A program made the position numbers and the translations under genes. From Phoronis australis (lineage: Eukaryota; Phoronida; Phoronidae), in the NCBI GenBank assembly GCA_002633005.1, contig NMRA01000169.1, positions 601,387 through 665,386 of the forward strand: 64,000 bases of DNA. The letters are read 5' to 3'. The notes under the pieces were generated by a model that was given only the letters and a program-made list of their open reading frames with translations, had not been told where the DNA came from and ran no database searches. The stretch's first letter is position 1, and every line of letters starts with the position of its first letter. Positions 33,601 to 45,516 of the stretch are shown one piece after another.

Positions 33601-36600
33601 AATAATTAAAATAACCTCCCACATAAGATAAACACAATTTCCATGCACTTCTAATTGCAGTAATTCCCACAAACTGTGTCAAGATAAAGTTAACTCTCCC
33701 CGCCCACACCCAAGCATACCTTCGCACTCTTTCTTGTTTTCCTTCAACTTGTGCCCCTTGCGACACGTACACTCGTAGCTGAAGAAGTTATCCGCACATT
33801 CTTGTTGGCAGCCACCATTATTGATGAGACACTCGTTGGTCTCTGTCAGACGAAAACATGGCAATAAAACTCAGTAAAGTTTGTTGAACATTAAACGTAT
33901 AAGCACATATAATCACATGCATTTACATAGAATTAATAGAAAACTTGTGGGTTTCTTATCTATGCTGCTGCTACAATATGGAATTCTCTTAGTCCAGAGA
34001 CGGTCCAATTCACTTAATACTTTCAAAATTAATATTAAAAAGTGGCTGTAATTTACCTAACCTTTGTATACCCTACCTGTCTTAATCAGGTCAGTTTTTT
34101 CATTGTCGTACGTACTCTCACTGGTTACAGTCATCTATTTATTTCATCTCTCTTTGTTAAATTTTCACCATTCTTTGTCATTTATTTATTTCCTTAATTC
34201 TCAACCTGCTTTAATTGTGTGTTTGTTATGTATATTTAATTGTTGTTTTATCACTTCATTGTAATATTTATTTACTGTTTTTTGTTGTTGAGGGCCCTCT
34301 TAGAAAGCATTCCTATCTTTGAAGAGGCCACCCTCATTTTAAATATCACAATAAATAAAAGTAAATAAAATAAATAAAAATGGGGCAAAATCGTTCTCTT
34401 TTGGCATAAACTCACATGAGGTTTATAGCCGTGCATGTGGAAAACAAGCATGAGGTCATACAAACCTCAGGCAGACTCCCGCTGAGCAGTTGCACGACTT
34501 CACAGGAAGTGGGGCAAAAATTCACCTAAGTTCCTTCTCATCTTGCAAAAAGTCAGTTGTGGATAACTGCTTAGTATGTCAGTCTCAGTCTTTATTAAAA
34601 CAAGCTCCAAATGTTTGTATGCGGTCTGCTTTTGCTCATGCGCTTTGGTCGATAATGGTTCATATTTTTTTACTTCCTTAGAATAAAACAAGGTTTGAAA
34701 TTAAGTTTGTGTAATTTTGTTCTTAGGAGTAATGAAAATTTACCCTTACCTGACACATCCAACAGTTTTAGAAGATTTTTTAAAAAGGCACTATTTCTTG
34801 TTTTCACCAGTTAAGAACATCGAATTAATCCCATCCATTGAAAGATATCAATAGAATAAGATTTCATAAATTTGATACAGTCCTGTGTGTATCTGTACTC
34901 GTTTATTGTCATGCAATTTTGGCACATATTTTGTTGGTGAATCACCAGAAATTCAAAAAGTATACTTAAAAATTCAATCGAATTCTGTTGATTTTAAAAT
35001 GTGATGTCACGTAGTGACAGGATGATTTGAGAATACATTTTGAGATGATAGTTAGGTTACAGTAGTTGTAAAATTAAGATTAAGAACATGTTTGTTTTCA
35101 ATCTTGATGAGAAAACAAATTAGAGACCTATGCATTGACTGATTAGCTGTTCATCTTAAAATGGTAATATTTAACGATTTTTACACTTACCATGCAAACT
35201 GGAAGACAACCAAATTGAAAACTTACTATTTAAACTCCAAATAAATGCTCTCCTAACACTTGCACGTTTCTGTGGCAATACGTTAAACAATATGACTCAA
35301 CACTACATGATGTCACAATCAGAGTTCCTTTGCCTAATACAAGGTACCTGAGAGCAGTCTAGACGGCATCATGTAATTCACTTGGAATGCACGCGAAAAC
35401 TTCCCGCGATCTCGCCAATAGCTACACAGATACACCTCAGACAACATCGTTCTTGAGACAGTTTTTCTTTACACTCACCTTTGAAGTTCCCCGAATCTCC
35501 AGCAGGTCCCTGGGGCCCTACAGGACCCTTAAGCCCTGTGTCACCCTTGTCACCTTGCGCTCCTTGGTCTCCCTTGACACCAGTGGTCCCCTGGTCACCT
35601 TGAGGACCCTGGTCACCCTGCGGGCCCTGTGGACCTGGTGGACCTTGATTGCCAACATCCCCTTTAGGACCCTGCGACCCTTGAGACCCTTGTGCTCCCT
35701 GCTGACCAGGAGGACCTAGAAGAAAAACACACACGTGCACTTGGCTAAACGTCATATTTCATTATGGTATCGCTCTTCGATTTCACACAAACAATTGCCA
35801 AAATTGGAAATTCTTCGCTTCTCAAATAGAGCTCAGTTTTTATCACATTTATTTTAAACAGTAAGAAAGGCAAATTTTTCTCAATATTTATTTTTGTTGA
35901 GAAATTAACTGCTGTTATGTAGGACCTTGTTAGTTTTGGGGAACAGTGCATAAAGTACACATAATATCTCCAAGTTTCATGTAAATCCGATCAGCTATTT
36001 CTGAGAAAGATGTTCCAAAGTTAGCCAAAAGCTGGCCATTTCCTAGGGTCCTAAATAACTTTAACATTTTCATATTCTGCATGTCTCCAAAACAGCCTGA
36101 CATAACTTTCACGACAGACAAAAAACAACATCACTGCATGAGGAGAGGCCACAAGGGGTTTGTTAAAGTGACTTAAAAGCAAATTTCTGAAATTTGGTCT
36201 TGCACTCTCACTTCACAAGTATTGAAAACAACTTAGCCACGTAATTATGAATGCATCACAGTAATTTGTATAAATTTCTCAATAACCAGCAGTTATATGT
36301 AATATTCTTGGATACCAAGCACTTTTGCTCAAGTGACATTTAATTATTTTTTAAATGTTGTGTGAAGCATAAGACCAAATTTAAGTCTTAAATAGGCCTG
36401 GAACATGATAAACAGACTAGATTGCAATACTGAAAGTGGTTCTCTACCACTGAAACATAATTCAACCTGCTCATCAGGTATTTTTAGGGTTGGTTCATAA
36501 AGATTTTTAATTTCTGTAGATATCAAAGCATTCTCTTTTGGTTTCAAATTTCAAAAAATACGATCTGTCAACTGCTCCTCGAATTTTCTCCCACAAGGCA

Positions 36601-38593
36601 AATCACATCCACTTATTTAGTATGGTAAGACATAGGCTTACTGCGGCACATTTCCCTTATATGGAAAATGTGACCTTTGACCTGAAGTGACTACAAGCAA
36701 CTGACTGTGAGCGCATGTGCGCATTTATAATAAGCGAGAGGGAGATTAGAAACTGTGGTAACTGCAGTTTTTCCTTAAAAATCGTGAATTTTGTGATTTT
36801 TTCTGGAAATTTCCCCTCAGGGAAAGTGAATTATTCTGTATTAGATGTTGCAAGACGGTACTTTCGTCAGGAATTGTTAAAAAGATATTTTTGACAAGAT
36901 TTCGCGTTCCATGCCTCTTTAAGATGTTTTTCATGAAACAGGAGCCTGTTATGTAGTATGTAAAGTCTTCAAACTGTAACTGAAGCAACAGCCTTACCTG
37001 GGGGTCCTCGTAAACCATCTGGTCCCTTGGGTCCCTGTGATCCTGGAGGACCCTGCTGACCTTGGACACCAGGAGGCCCCTGATTCCCTCTTGGACCTTG
37101 CGGACCCTTATCGCCAGTAATACCACGGTCACCTTGAGGTCCTTTGTTACCCTAGAGAAATTGAAAAAATGCTGAACTGACAGAACAGAAATCAGCCCAC
37201 CTTAGTTACAGGGTGGAGAAACAAGTCATTGCCTGAGCTTGGAATACACAGTGTCTCCGACCCTAAGTTGTGAGCCACAGTTGCTCCAGAACCTGTGCAG
37301 TCATTGGACATTGAGGTCCAGCTTGCCTTATTTTTTGGATTGGATGTAACCCATATGCGAGTTTAGGCTGTGCCTCTCAGTGCTTGGGCACCCCCTTCAA
37401 ACAGTGACCAAGGGAAACGCCGCTTTCATACCATTTTAGGGGCTTATACAGATATTTTACCTCAACATCCATGATTGACCTCGGGTGCAAGATTCCTGAT
37501 ATCAAAATTACATATGAGGGATATCATACTCATAATACTAATTAATTCACATTTCGTGTTTAAGTCCAAACTGTAAACCATTTTGATAACTAATGTAAAG
37601 TTAATATTTATTATCTTGAGCTAATATTTAAAATAAAATTAAGCTTAACTTAATACATTAATATTATGCAAAAATGCTTTACGAAGACAATGACTAAGAA
37701 GTGAAGACTGGTTCATAATTAATTAGGAGTAAAGATTTTACAGTTGAAACTAAACACAAAGTCTGACATCCAAATCATAACACCCTTCAAAGTAGAACAA
37801 AAACAAAAATCTCATTTTAAATTGCAATTCCATCATGATGTACTTTACCGGTGGTCCATTTGCACCTGGGTCTCCCTGGTCACCGGCTGGTCCTGGTGGG
37901 CCCGGTGGTCCCTGTGGTCCAGGAACAAAGTCGACGCCTGGAAGACAGGGAAGATTATAAGGCTACTCAATAGTCCTCAAGTGGAGCTAGTGAATTAATG
38001 TCCTAATTTTGACAAGAATATTTGAAATTCTTTGAATGTTTTGCAACAAAGATCACAAAGCTAGGATATGGCCCAAAGGAGTTCTCACAAACAATGATTT
38101 TTCAATATCTCACCAACTTAGAACGCGGTGTGGTGTTCAACTGAAATTTTATTTTCTAATATTCAAATAAGAGACATGTGGCATCAAATTATGGTTTACT
38201 TTACTAAGTTCAAGTTCTGCACCCTACTAGTAGTTACTATTGGAAAATATTTTGAAAAGGTGGGGGCATCCACAAGTCACAACCATGTTACAAAACCTTG
38301 AAAACAAAAGTATTGATGATTTTTTGTCCAAAATTGGTGGATATTTTACCATAAGAGATAAATAAAAATTATTAGTCTTTTACAGACCACTGGCCACGCC
38401 ACTTGACTTACAGACATGTGGCTTAGGGGGCCACACAAACTTAGAAATATTCAACCACGGCAGATCAAACTACTTGAAAATCATAGCTTAGGGGACCCAT
38501 AGAGAAACCTGAATCCAACACTTAAAACGTGTACTTACTTTGTCCATAAGATATTAACAGTCCTAGGCATAACACAACGGCGAAACCAGCCAT
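30474..38593 (-). CDS. Type I membrane collagen-EGF protein, short paralog (8 exons, 368 aa)
   Basis: Eight exons with compatible phases (1,0,1,1,1,1,1) give exactly 369 codons. Signal peptide: residues 1-18 ([18 protein letters not shown]). A short linker VDFVP is followed by 51 continuous Gly-X-Y triplets (25-177) and EGF1 (179-219) and EGF2 (220-260) with six Cys each. A Ca-binding-type EGF (261-298) has only four Cys. The TM helix is at about 312-335, with a 33-residue tail ending NGSVLY. The sequence predicts a trimeric rod held at the plasma membrane by its C-terminal end, probably an adhesion or receptor molecule; no function is established. No named vertebrate family with this order comes to mind: CCBE1 has EGF before collagen, and the MACIT collagens are type II. 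It is the tandem paralog of the gene at 46327-63337. Confidence 0.9.
31859..31969 (-). CDS. Collagen-EGF short paralog exon 7: four-Cys truncated EGF
   Basis: Acceptor acctatag, donor GTATGT, phase 1-1. It encodes [20 protein letters not shown] and [16 protein letters not shown]. The calcium-binding signature and Cys1-4 are present, but Cys5 and Cys6 are missing and are replaced by a Ser/Thr-rich stretch leading to the membrane. Confidence 0.92.
31996..32125. repeat. Tandem repeat of about 46 bp, 3 copies
   Basis: Imperfect units containing CAGTGCCATGCTGAG and CAATCAAATCAGG...CATATTT, in the intron upstream of the four-Cys EGF exon of the short paralog. Confidence 0.75.
33213..33335 (-). CDS. 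Collagen-EGF short paralog exon 6: EGF2 (Ca-binding type)
   Basis: Acceptor tttctacag, donor GTAAAT, 123 bp, phase 1-1. It encodes [20 protein letters not shown] and FVCTCKPGF with six Cys. The DINEC start and GSF spacing fit calcium-binding EGF. NNT is a possible N-glycosylation site. Confidence 0.94.
33395..33610. repeat. AT-rich simple repeat (AAT/ATT type)
   Basis: A long low-complexity run of TAATAA and ATTATT words just upstream (minus sense) of EGF2 of the short paralog. Confidence 0.75.
33720..33842 (-). CDS. Collagen-EGF short paralog exon 5: EGF1
   Basis: Acceptor gtctgacag, donor GTATGC, 123 bp, phase 1-1. It encodes [20 protein letters not shown] and YECTCRKG with six Cys: a standard single-exon EGF domain directly after the collagen rod. 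Confidence 0.94.
33957..34380 (+). mobile_element. 5'-truncated non-LTR retrotransposon 3' end
   Basis: [17 protein letters not shown] is the typical final segment of CR1/Jockey/L2-type reverse transcriptase ORFs. It is followed by a 3' UTR and ends in an AATAAA-type tail (about 34340-34380). The coding part is interrupted, so it is dead. It sits in the intron between a collagen exon and EGF1 of the short paralog, antisense to that gene. Confidence 0.65.
35479..35715 (-). CDS. Collagen-EGF short paralog exon 4: 26 Gly-X-Y triplets
   Basis: Acceptor tttcttctag, donor GTGAGT, 237 bp, phase 1-1. It encodes 26 uninterrupted triplets from GPPGQQGAQ to GDSGNF, rich in Gln and Asp. It is the same size and phase as exon 51090-51326. 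Confidence 0.94.
36998..37151 (-). CDS. Collagen-EGF short paralog exon 3: 17 Gly-X-Y triplets
   Basis: Acceptor atttctctag, donor GTAAGG, 154 bp, phase 0 to 1. It encodes [20 protein letters not shown] onward to GLRGPP. Every third residue is Gly. Its size and phases equal those of exon 52188-52341. Confidence 0.93.
37849..37937 (-). CDS. Collagen-EGF short paralog exon 2: start of triple helix
   Basis: Acceptor gtcttccag, donor GTAAAG, phases 1 to 0. It encodes [20 protein letters not shown] and GDPGANGPP: a five-residue lead-in and the first eight triplets. The lead-in matches VEYIPGPPG of the second paralog. Confidence 0.92.
38539..38593 (-). CDS. Collagen-EGF short paralog exon 1: signal peptide
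   Basis: ATG at 38593, donor GTAAGT beginning at 38538, phase 1. It encodes an 18-residue hydrophobic signal peptide ending SYGQ; the split codon gives Ser. The ATG is preceded by cactttcag, so an untranslated first exon further upstream is likely. Confidence 0.88.
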
Positions 38594-38660
38594 TCTGAAA
38601 GTGCAGAGGTTACAATCACATAAACAACACCAATGACATTCATTAGACTGCCTGAGCTAT

Positions 38661-38817
38661 GTCAGTGGCGGATTTAGGGGGGGGGGGCAAGGAGGCCATG
38701 CCCCCTAAAATTTTCCCAGATTCCATTTAACAATACGAGGCTGCGAATGTCCGATGGGCAAAATCCTGGCTAACACTCTGCCCTGGCCCCCTAACTCAAA
38801 ATCCTGGATCTGCCCCT
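38661..38817. mobile_element. GGCGGAT-type non-autonomous element, copy 1
   Basis: The left end CAGTGGCGGATTTAGGGGG is the inverted partner of the right end, which reads CAGGGGCAGATCCAGGATTT on the minus strand. This is the widespread metazoan MITE-like GTGGCGGATCCAGG pattern. No clean target duplication was found. Confidence 0.6.
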
Positions 38818-40298
38818 GTACGTAATGTGTCTCACTTTGGGTTTAGGTTAGTGTCAGCAATACCCTACCATTATTTGGACAATGGTCTTAAACAATATTT
38901 CTGCTCAAAATGTTTACCAAACATTGTAATTATAGTCATAGCTGAGTGTACTGTACAAATCATTCTTAAAAAAGTAATTTCAAAGTAATTTTATTGACAA
39001 ATTTGACTACATGAAATTCCATGCATCATATCATTCGGTTGACTTAGGGGATTTTTCACATGTAGGCCTACTCTTGACTTGTGGCTTTGACAGATTTCGC
39101 ATGTACTCTTGACCTGTGGCTTTGACAGATTTCCTTGTAAATCATATATTTCATTTATTTGTGGAAATGTATCACTTTTCAGGAGAAATGTTTTTGTTTC
39201 CAAGTTACTGAACTAATAAGAAAATTATATCAAATCTAACCCACTGAAGACAATAGTTAACATTAATTCTAGTTCAAAGGAGTCACAAAGGTGTGAATCT
39301 AATAGTGCTTGGCGTCTATTGAACAAGCTGTATGATATATAGTGAAATAGGTTCTTTCTGTGGTTGTCAACGCGTCTGGTATTGTAAGTTGTTGGAAGTC
39401 TTCAGAAACCGGCTAATAGATCTCTGGAAAGGCTTTCTTCAACTTCTAAATGTCACGCGCCCTGCAGTAACTGTTTACGTCACCGCCAATCTGTTCTTTT
39501 TTGTCTGCATGAAAACGTAACTGAACGCCTCTAATGTAACCATCATCTGAGTTCGAAATGACGAGCAGCCGTTATTCGGAATGAGACACTCATACCGGAC
39601 AAACAAAAAGTAACGGCAACCACCACTAGACTGACCACCACTAGACTGACCACCACGGACGGTCTTGGTCTTGCGCCATCTTCCAATAAGACAATCGCTG
39701 TGATCGAGGTGAACTCAATGCTACCACGCTTAACTGTGTCAGTGATAGTTGGCAATCCAACATACTATTTTTGGTAATGTTCACTTATTGTCATTCGCTG
39801 ACTGGTTGAGCTAGTTGGCGGTGATGTAAACAATTACTCGGGCCAGATCATTCCAAACAAGAGAGACTACCTCACCGAAGTCGTTGGTAACCACTTACTA
39901 TTTTCCTTACCTCAAGCTTAGTAACAACAGAACACCTGTTTGTCAAAACTGCACAAAAATATCAACGTTTCGAGGCAACTCGAACAGTTCTTCAGACACA
40001 GTGCCTGGCCAGTTTCGTCTTCTGTTCTGGTGTCTCGTCCAGCCTCGGCTTAAACCCCACCCTTGCTACTCAACTGTATTGAATACACATTCCAAATGCT
40101 TAAATTATGGACCAGTCTAAAAATTCGAACAAGCAGCAATTATGTTAAAAAGCTGTCAACGTACAAACTATTTCATTAATACATAAAATATTAATCGCAT
40201 TATTATATGAATTAAAATAAATGCGAATTCGAGGTTCAAAAATGTATAAAAAGTAGCACGATAGGTCGATTTTCATTAAATTTATCAGTCTAACGTAC

Positions 40299-40602
40299 CT
40301 GCTAATCTTTCTGTTTGCAAGGTAATTGTGTCGTTACGTAACTCCACCCCAAAGCTGTCATTCACTTTCCTCAATAGGATATTGTTTAGTTTTCTGAAGA
40401 CTGCGTTAACGTTGGGTTGAATCACAGGGCGAGGTCGAGTTCTATCATCGGTACTGCTTGTGTCGGGAGATACACACACGTTGATCTCGGGATAGCCATA
40501 AAAAAACACGCGCAGTCGGTATTGATTTACTGGACGATTATTGAAAAACAAAACGTTAAACATTACATTCGTTGGTAAAGAGTTGTAGGCTAAATTCACA
40601 TT
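40299..40602 (-). CDS. Orphan coding-like exon of unknown gene
   Basis: On the minus strand, 100 codons are open between a possible acceptor (ctaaaaag before 40602) and a good donor CAG|GTACGT (intron from 40298), phase 1 exit. The peptide includes YRLRVFFYGYPEINVCVSPD and FRKLNNILLRKVNDSFGVEL, which has protein-like composition. Its phase would fit exon 37937 of the collagen gene, so it could be an alternative upstream exon, or part of an unrelated or dead gene. The family was not recognised, and no signal peptide was found to precede it. Confidence 0.35.
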
Positions 40603-41703
40603 CTTTTTAGGAAATTGAAATTAATATTTGCCTTTTTAACGTTTTTGACACCCACGCAAAGACCCTTTAATAGACTAAGAATGCCCTGTGGTGTCGACTG
40701 TTCCGTTTTACATTATTTTCTTTTGATAAGCATCGTGTAAAAGTTTACCTAACTGTCAATCAGCAAGAACTGTGGAAACTATCACAAAAATATTCTATGT
40801 GATTACCAGGATATAGAGAGTCGTTGCGGTGCTTCCGTGCCTTCCAAAAGAAATTTCGGGATGCCTGGAAATGAATTCAGAAAACGACATCAGTCCAGAA
40901 AGACCATTTTCTGGTATTCCTCAGTGTGTTTTTATTAACAGCTATTGCATGGACAGTATTCACCATAGGGGGCTGAGGGCTATACACTTTTTTCAGTGCC
41001 GCGCGGTCCATGGTCTCAGTATGGGCGGTGCACAGCCCGCGTATTGCATGTACATAAGGCAAAGAAAAATAAAACCGATACGAATAACGTGGAATCTGTC
41101 TCATGAAAACAGACTTTTAAGGCCAAAAAGCACAATTGGTATTGGCCTCAGTCACGGAATAATTATTTTTCTTTTTTAATCATCGCTTGGTGAATCGTCG
41201 CGTTTCAAACCTTTCTTACCCTTGCTTACGTGCCTTTGTTCAGCTTTTTTAAAAAATCAAGAAACCTTGGCTGAAATTGATTAACTATTAGCCGATAAGG
41301 TGTCAAATGCCATTCTATTGTTTTATCGATATTTGGCTCGGAACCTTTTGGAGTGAAAAAAATTAGTATGTGCTCGTCTTGATAAAAAGATGTAACCAAA
41401 AGCCTCTCATGCAATAATAGGCCTACCTCATGTTATAACCCACTCGCGTTTATTGAATACTCAACAGTTGCACAGCAGCTACTTTGCAGCAAGTTATTAA
41501 TTAGTTACAGTTGACATAATTTTTGCGTCGAAATAAAATAATCAAAAATAGATCCCATTTTATGGGATTTTTAAAGTCTATGCTGCTGCGGTTGCTGAAG
41601 GTTGGCAGTCGTGGGTTATAACTTCAGAATTACATCTTATAGCCAAAACCAACTGGTAGCTAATTTTCTCCGTTTTCCGTTTCCAGGGGTATAAAAAGAG
41701 AAT

Positions 41704-41757
41704 GATTGTTATTATTATCATTATGATTGTTGTTGTTGTTGTTGTTTTTGTTGTTAG
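41704..41757. repeat. TTG/ATT microsatellite
   Basis: A run of ATT and then TTG trinucleotides, including at least five consecutive TTG. Confidence 0.8.
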
Positions 41758-42199
41758 GTGATTTGATAATATACATAATTACCATATGAATACAGTGATA
41801 GGTGCAAAGTACATGCAAAGGGGGTCACTGACCCGAGAATTCAAACAATAGGATAATGAGGACGAAGCAGTATACCTTACATAAATTAATACTTAAATAA
41901 TATTTATATGCGCTAACTGCGAAGCGATACCGAAGCTAGTTTACAGTGAAACAACCGGTGTAGGTGGGATGAAAGGTCATAAGGTCATATATATTATGAC
42001 AAAATAAACTACTAACTGCGCATATAAGAATAATTATGTAAACAATCTAGATAACCAAAATATAAAAAAACAAACTTATTTCCATGGTGGTTTATGCACA
42101 TATTGAATTTTTTAAAAAAATATTACGAAAAAATAATAAATTGTGAATATTTAGACAGGAGGAATGACAGATGTGAAAGAAATGAACTGAAAAAATAGG

Positions 42200-43000
42200 A
42201 TGAAGTGGTATGCTGGATGACAAATAAAAAGATAAATAAATAAATTAATTACATTAAAATCGAAGTTATCACTTCTCTCATTAAGGCTGAGTAAATATTG
42301 TTTGGTTTGTCATCAAAAGTATTTAGATCTGTAATGTCTCTCAGGTGGCCAGGAAGTGAATTCCACAGAACTATATGCCGTCCATGGTACTGTGAGAATG
42401 GCGTGGTTTAAATGCTGATAAGAGTGATGAAGGAGAAAATATGGGACGTTGCCATGAACAATTTTATGAATAAGATGGAGCTTGAGTTCGTTAACAACTC
42501 GATTTTCAATATTTAGCCACCCAAGAGACTGAAAATGACAAAAACTAATGTGAGTACGAGGGTGTTAACTGAGTACATATTTAATTAATTTGTTTTGAAA
42601 CACCTGGAGCTTTTTGCGAAGACAAATTTTCAAAGTGAAAAACCAATTTGAACCCACATAATCAAATAAAGGAATTATTTACTGAATTGGACAGGGTTTT
42701 ACTGACCTAAGGTCTAAGAAATCTCTATGCTTGTACAAAAAATAGTCTGCAATTGCATTTTCTTGGCTGTCCCGTAAGAGCTCATTATCCATTTGGAGAC
42801 CAAAATAACTTAAGAATGAGCATGAAATGATTACACTGTCGTCACAAGTTACATTAAAATAAACATGGTTTGATTTACTAAAAATAATTGATTGAGTTTT
42901 ACCAACATGACGGGATAGGTTGCACGCCGTTGCAGCCATCGTTTTATCCAAGTGCAAACGGTCATAAATACAGTCATGTACAAATATATTGTCTTAGCCA
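42200..43000 (-). mobile_element. Degenerate non-LTR retrotransposon, reverse transcriptase C-terminus
   Basis: On the minus strand HVGKTQSIIFSKSNHVYFNV, SLGWLNIENRVVNELKLHLI and GRHIVLWNSLPGHLRDITDL match the order of the RT thumb and C-terminal segments in CR1/Jockey/L2-type elements. Frameshifts and stops separate them, so it is a pseudogene remnant. The tail beyond 42200 is AT-rich and its limit is unclear. Confidence 0.7.
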
Positions 43001-45362
43001 TTAGAACTTTCATGATGACGAATGAATGTCACGATTTTATTTGCGTGTCAGACGGAATTACATTGCTTCGTCGTAAATGGCGTTGTACGGTATACGGCGC
43101 ATGCAAATCAAAGTTGTGAATGAAAAGTGCCATGCACTTAAAGAAGTTTGAAACAAGTGAAAGTTTGCATACGGAACCGACAGACTACAACTGAACACTG
43201 ACGTCTGTTTAACAAAACATGTAAAAAGAGTGGCTACAATACTGGCGTATTGAATGAAGTCACCTAGTATACTGGTATCCTGAATCCGCCCCATTGACGG
43301 TTACTCAGGAAACTCATATTTGAAGACTACAATTCACTTCACTCAACTTATTCTCAGCTACTTCGTGACTTTAAATGAAGATTGGGGGTGTTACGCACCA
43401 ACTATCTTCATTCACCGTGTGACAGGTAGAGAATACTGTAAAGGCGAGCGAGTAATCGCAATGAAGGCACGGCGTTTTTTATCGTGTCAGCAGGGGGCCA
43501 GGGTCGCCTCCTCCCTTTAATTCACCAATGAGCTTTTAACGGGTGATTTACTTCTAAGATTAAAATCTTGCGTTGTAGAATGTAATCTTCTGAAGCTGCC
43601 TATATTATGCTCCCCAAAAGCATTTGTAAGCCGTGCTGGAAATGGGGTAAGCGAGGGGGGGGGGGTGTCAGGGGAGTACACCCACTCTGTTTCCAGGGTG
43701 GAAACTCGGATGCTCATCTTAACATGTGGTGCCGACACCTGAAGCCAAAAGGAAACAAATTACCCAGCATTTTGGACCACGAGCCCTGTGAACGAGCGCT
43801 TAAGCCCGATTTCATGGGCTGCAAAACAAGTAGCCATCATACAATGAGTGAAAGAAGAGTTACTAAGTTGGCCTGACTTCAAGTTAAAATTAAGTATTCC
43901 AGTTATGAATCATATTCATTGCCGGTATTTTTATAAAGTTTATTTCAACATACATATAAGTAGTCATTTTATATAAACAGATATTTATATAAACAGATAC
44001 AAGTTTCCCTTCCAAACAATCTAGCACTAATGAATACTGATTAATAAAAGTTTTAACAAGTTGGAGAACCAGCAATTTTAAACTGACCACCACTGACAAA
44101 ACTCACAGCTCACCCGTGTTCATGCCACACTAGCAAATTCTTGGAAGGCTTCCCAATGGGTTAATTGTTAGAAAATTAATCTTTTATCAGCGCCCCCTGG
44201 CTTTTACAGATGAAACATGCCAAGGTAAAACAATAAAACCTAAACCTTAATCTCCACAAGCCATCCAGTTCATTCATGGAGAGTTGAATCAACCTGGAGA
44301 AACTGAATCAAAAGCATCCTTCAAAACAAGTTGCTATTCAGAAACTTGTTCAGTTTTTGTTCAAACAGTTTTGGTTAATTGAAAGCACACTTCGTATATA
44401 CATAAATAAGACCTTCAATTAATTTACAAGCCTTCTTTAATTTGGTAGATTGACATTTCCTATATTTTCAGAAATTAACCTTTCAGCACCAGAAACATTC
44501 ACATGATGGAGTTAGTATATCACAAACAAATAATTACAACAGTGTAAGCTAGAATAATAGTGTTGCTCATGTAATGGAAAGTAATGTTAAAATGGCCATC
44601 ACCTAGCCTTCCATCACAAAAAAATAACTTTGATTTAGACCACATACAGATACGAAATTGACACTTTGTCAAATTAGAGGGAATTCAAGGAATTTGAAAG
44701 AGCTGCACGTGCGAGATTGTTGGAGACCTGGCGCTATGAATTGAGTTGTCATGAGGTGTCATTTTATTGGCTGAGCATGGTCACAACAAATAACTGTCAC
44801 TGAGTTCTTTGCAAGCACTGAAATCATGTGTCATCTGAGTAAGAAATATCACGTGTCATTGGAGTAGGAAACAAGTTGAAACCAATCAAAAGTTGCTTTA
44901 AAAATAAAGATGTCTCCAGAAACATCCAATAAACCCTGTGACTGTTACAGATTAAAACATTCAAATACTCTTAACACTACTCTGTACCTAAGTACACAAA
45001 TTACAGGCACAATAAACTAGCTAAAGTGCAAACAAAAATACAAAAAAAGAATACTTCTCAAAAATTGACATTCAAAATGACAACATTTCACAAATATAAT
45101 CGATCAGCTACAGTGATGCAGATAAACTTCACAATATGATCGATTGTAACATCAAGTGTCATTGAACCGACCCAGCACATATTGATTAGTGAGGTAAGAC
45201 TTTAGAGGTAGAGAAGACTGATATTATCATAAAAGCTGTTCGTCCACATGCTTGGATTAGGAAAAGATATTTGGTTTATGACAAGTACAGATCATACAAA
45301 AAAACAATACCGACGTTCATCATTGTTATTCAGACCCCAGACATGTGTTAACACCATAACAA

Positions 45363-45516
45363 CAATATGATGACCATAGGTCTGCAATATGATGACCATA
45401 GGTCTGCAATATGATGACCATAGGTCTGCAATATGATGACCATAGGTCTGCAATATGATGACCATAGGTCTGCAATATGATGACCATAGGTCTGCAATAT
45501 GATGACCATAGGTCTG
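45363..45516. repeat. 22-bp minisatellite, 7 perfect copies
   Basis: The unit begins CAATATGATGACCATAGG and ends TCTG. Seven head-to-tail copies without a mismatch span exactly 154 bp. The overlapping minus-strand open frames encode only repeat peptides and are not taken as genes. Confidence 0.95.

Noticed and set aside
35387-35719. Plus-strand open frames opposite the collagen exons (also 53765-54082)
   Set aside because: Antisense shadows of Gly-X-Y coding sequence, which rarely contains stops on the other strand.
36746-37132. Long minus-strand frame over collagen exon 3
   Set aside because: It is one frame off the Gly-X-Y reading; the true frame is bounded by a clean acceptor and donor.
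41230-41414. Minus-strand exon-like peptide (FYQDEHILIFFTPKG, YRLIVNQFQPRFLDFLKKLN) with donor AC|GTAAGC
   Set aside because: The acceptor is weak and the exit phase is incompatible with the orphan exon at 40602 (a stop arises at once). It may still be a gene or transposon relic, but support is too thin.
45363-45516. CRISPR-like regular repeats
   Set aside because: The units are directly adjacent with no unique spacers, and the locus is animal nuclear DNA.
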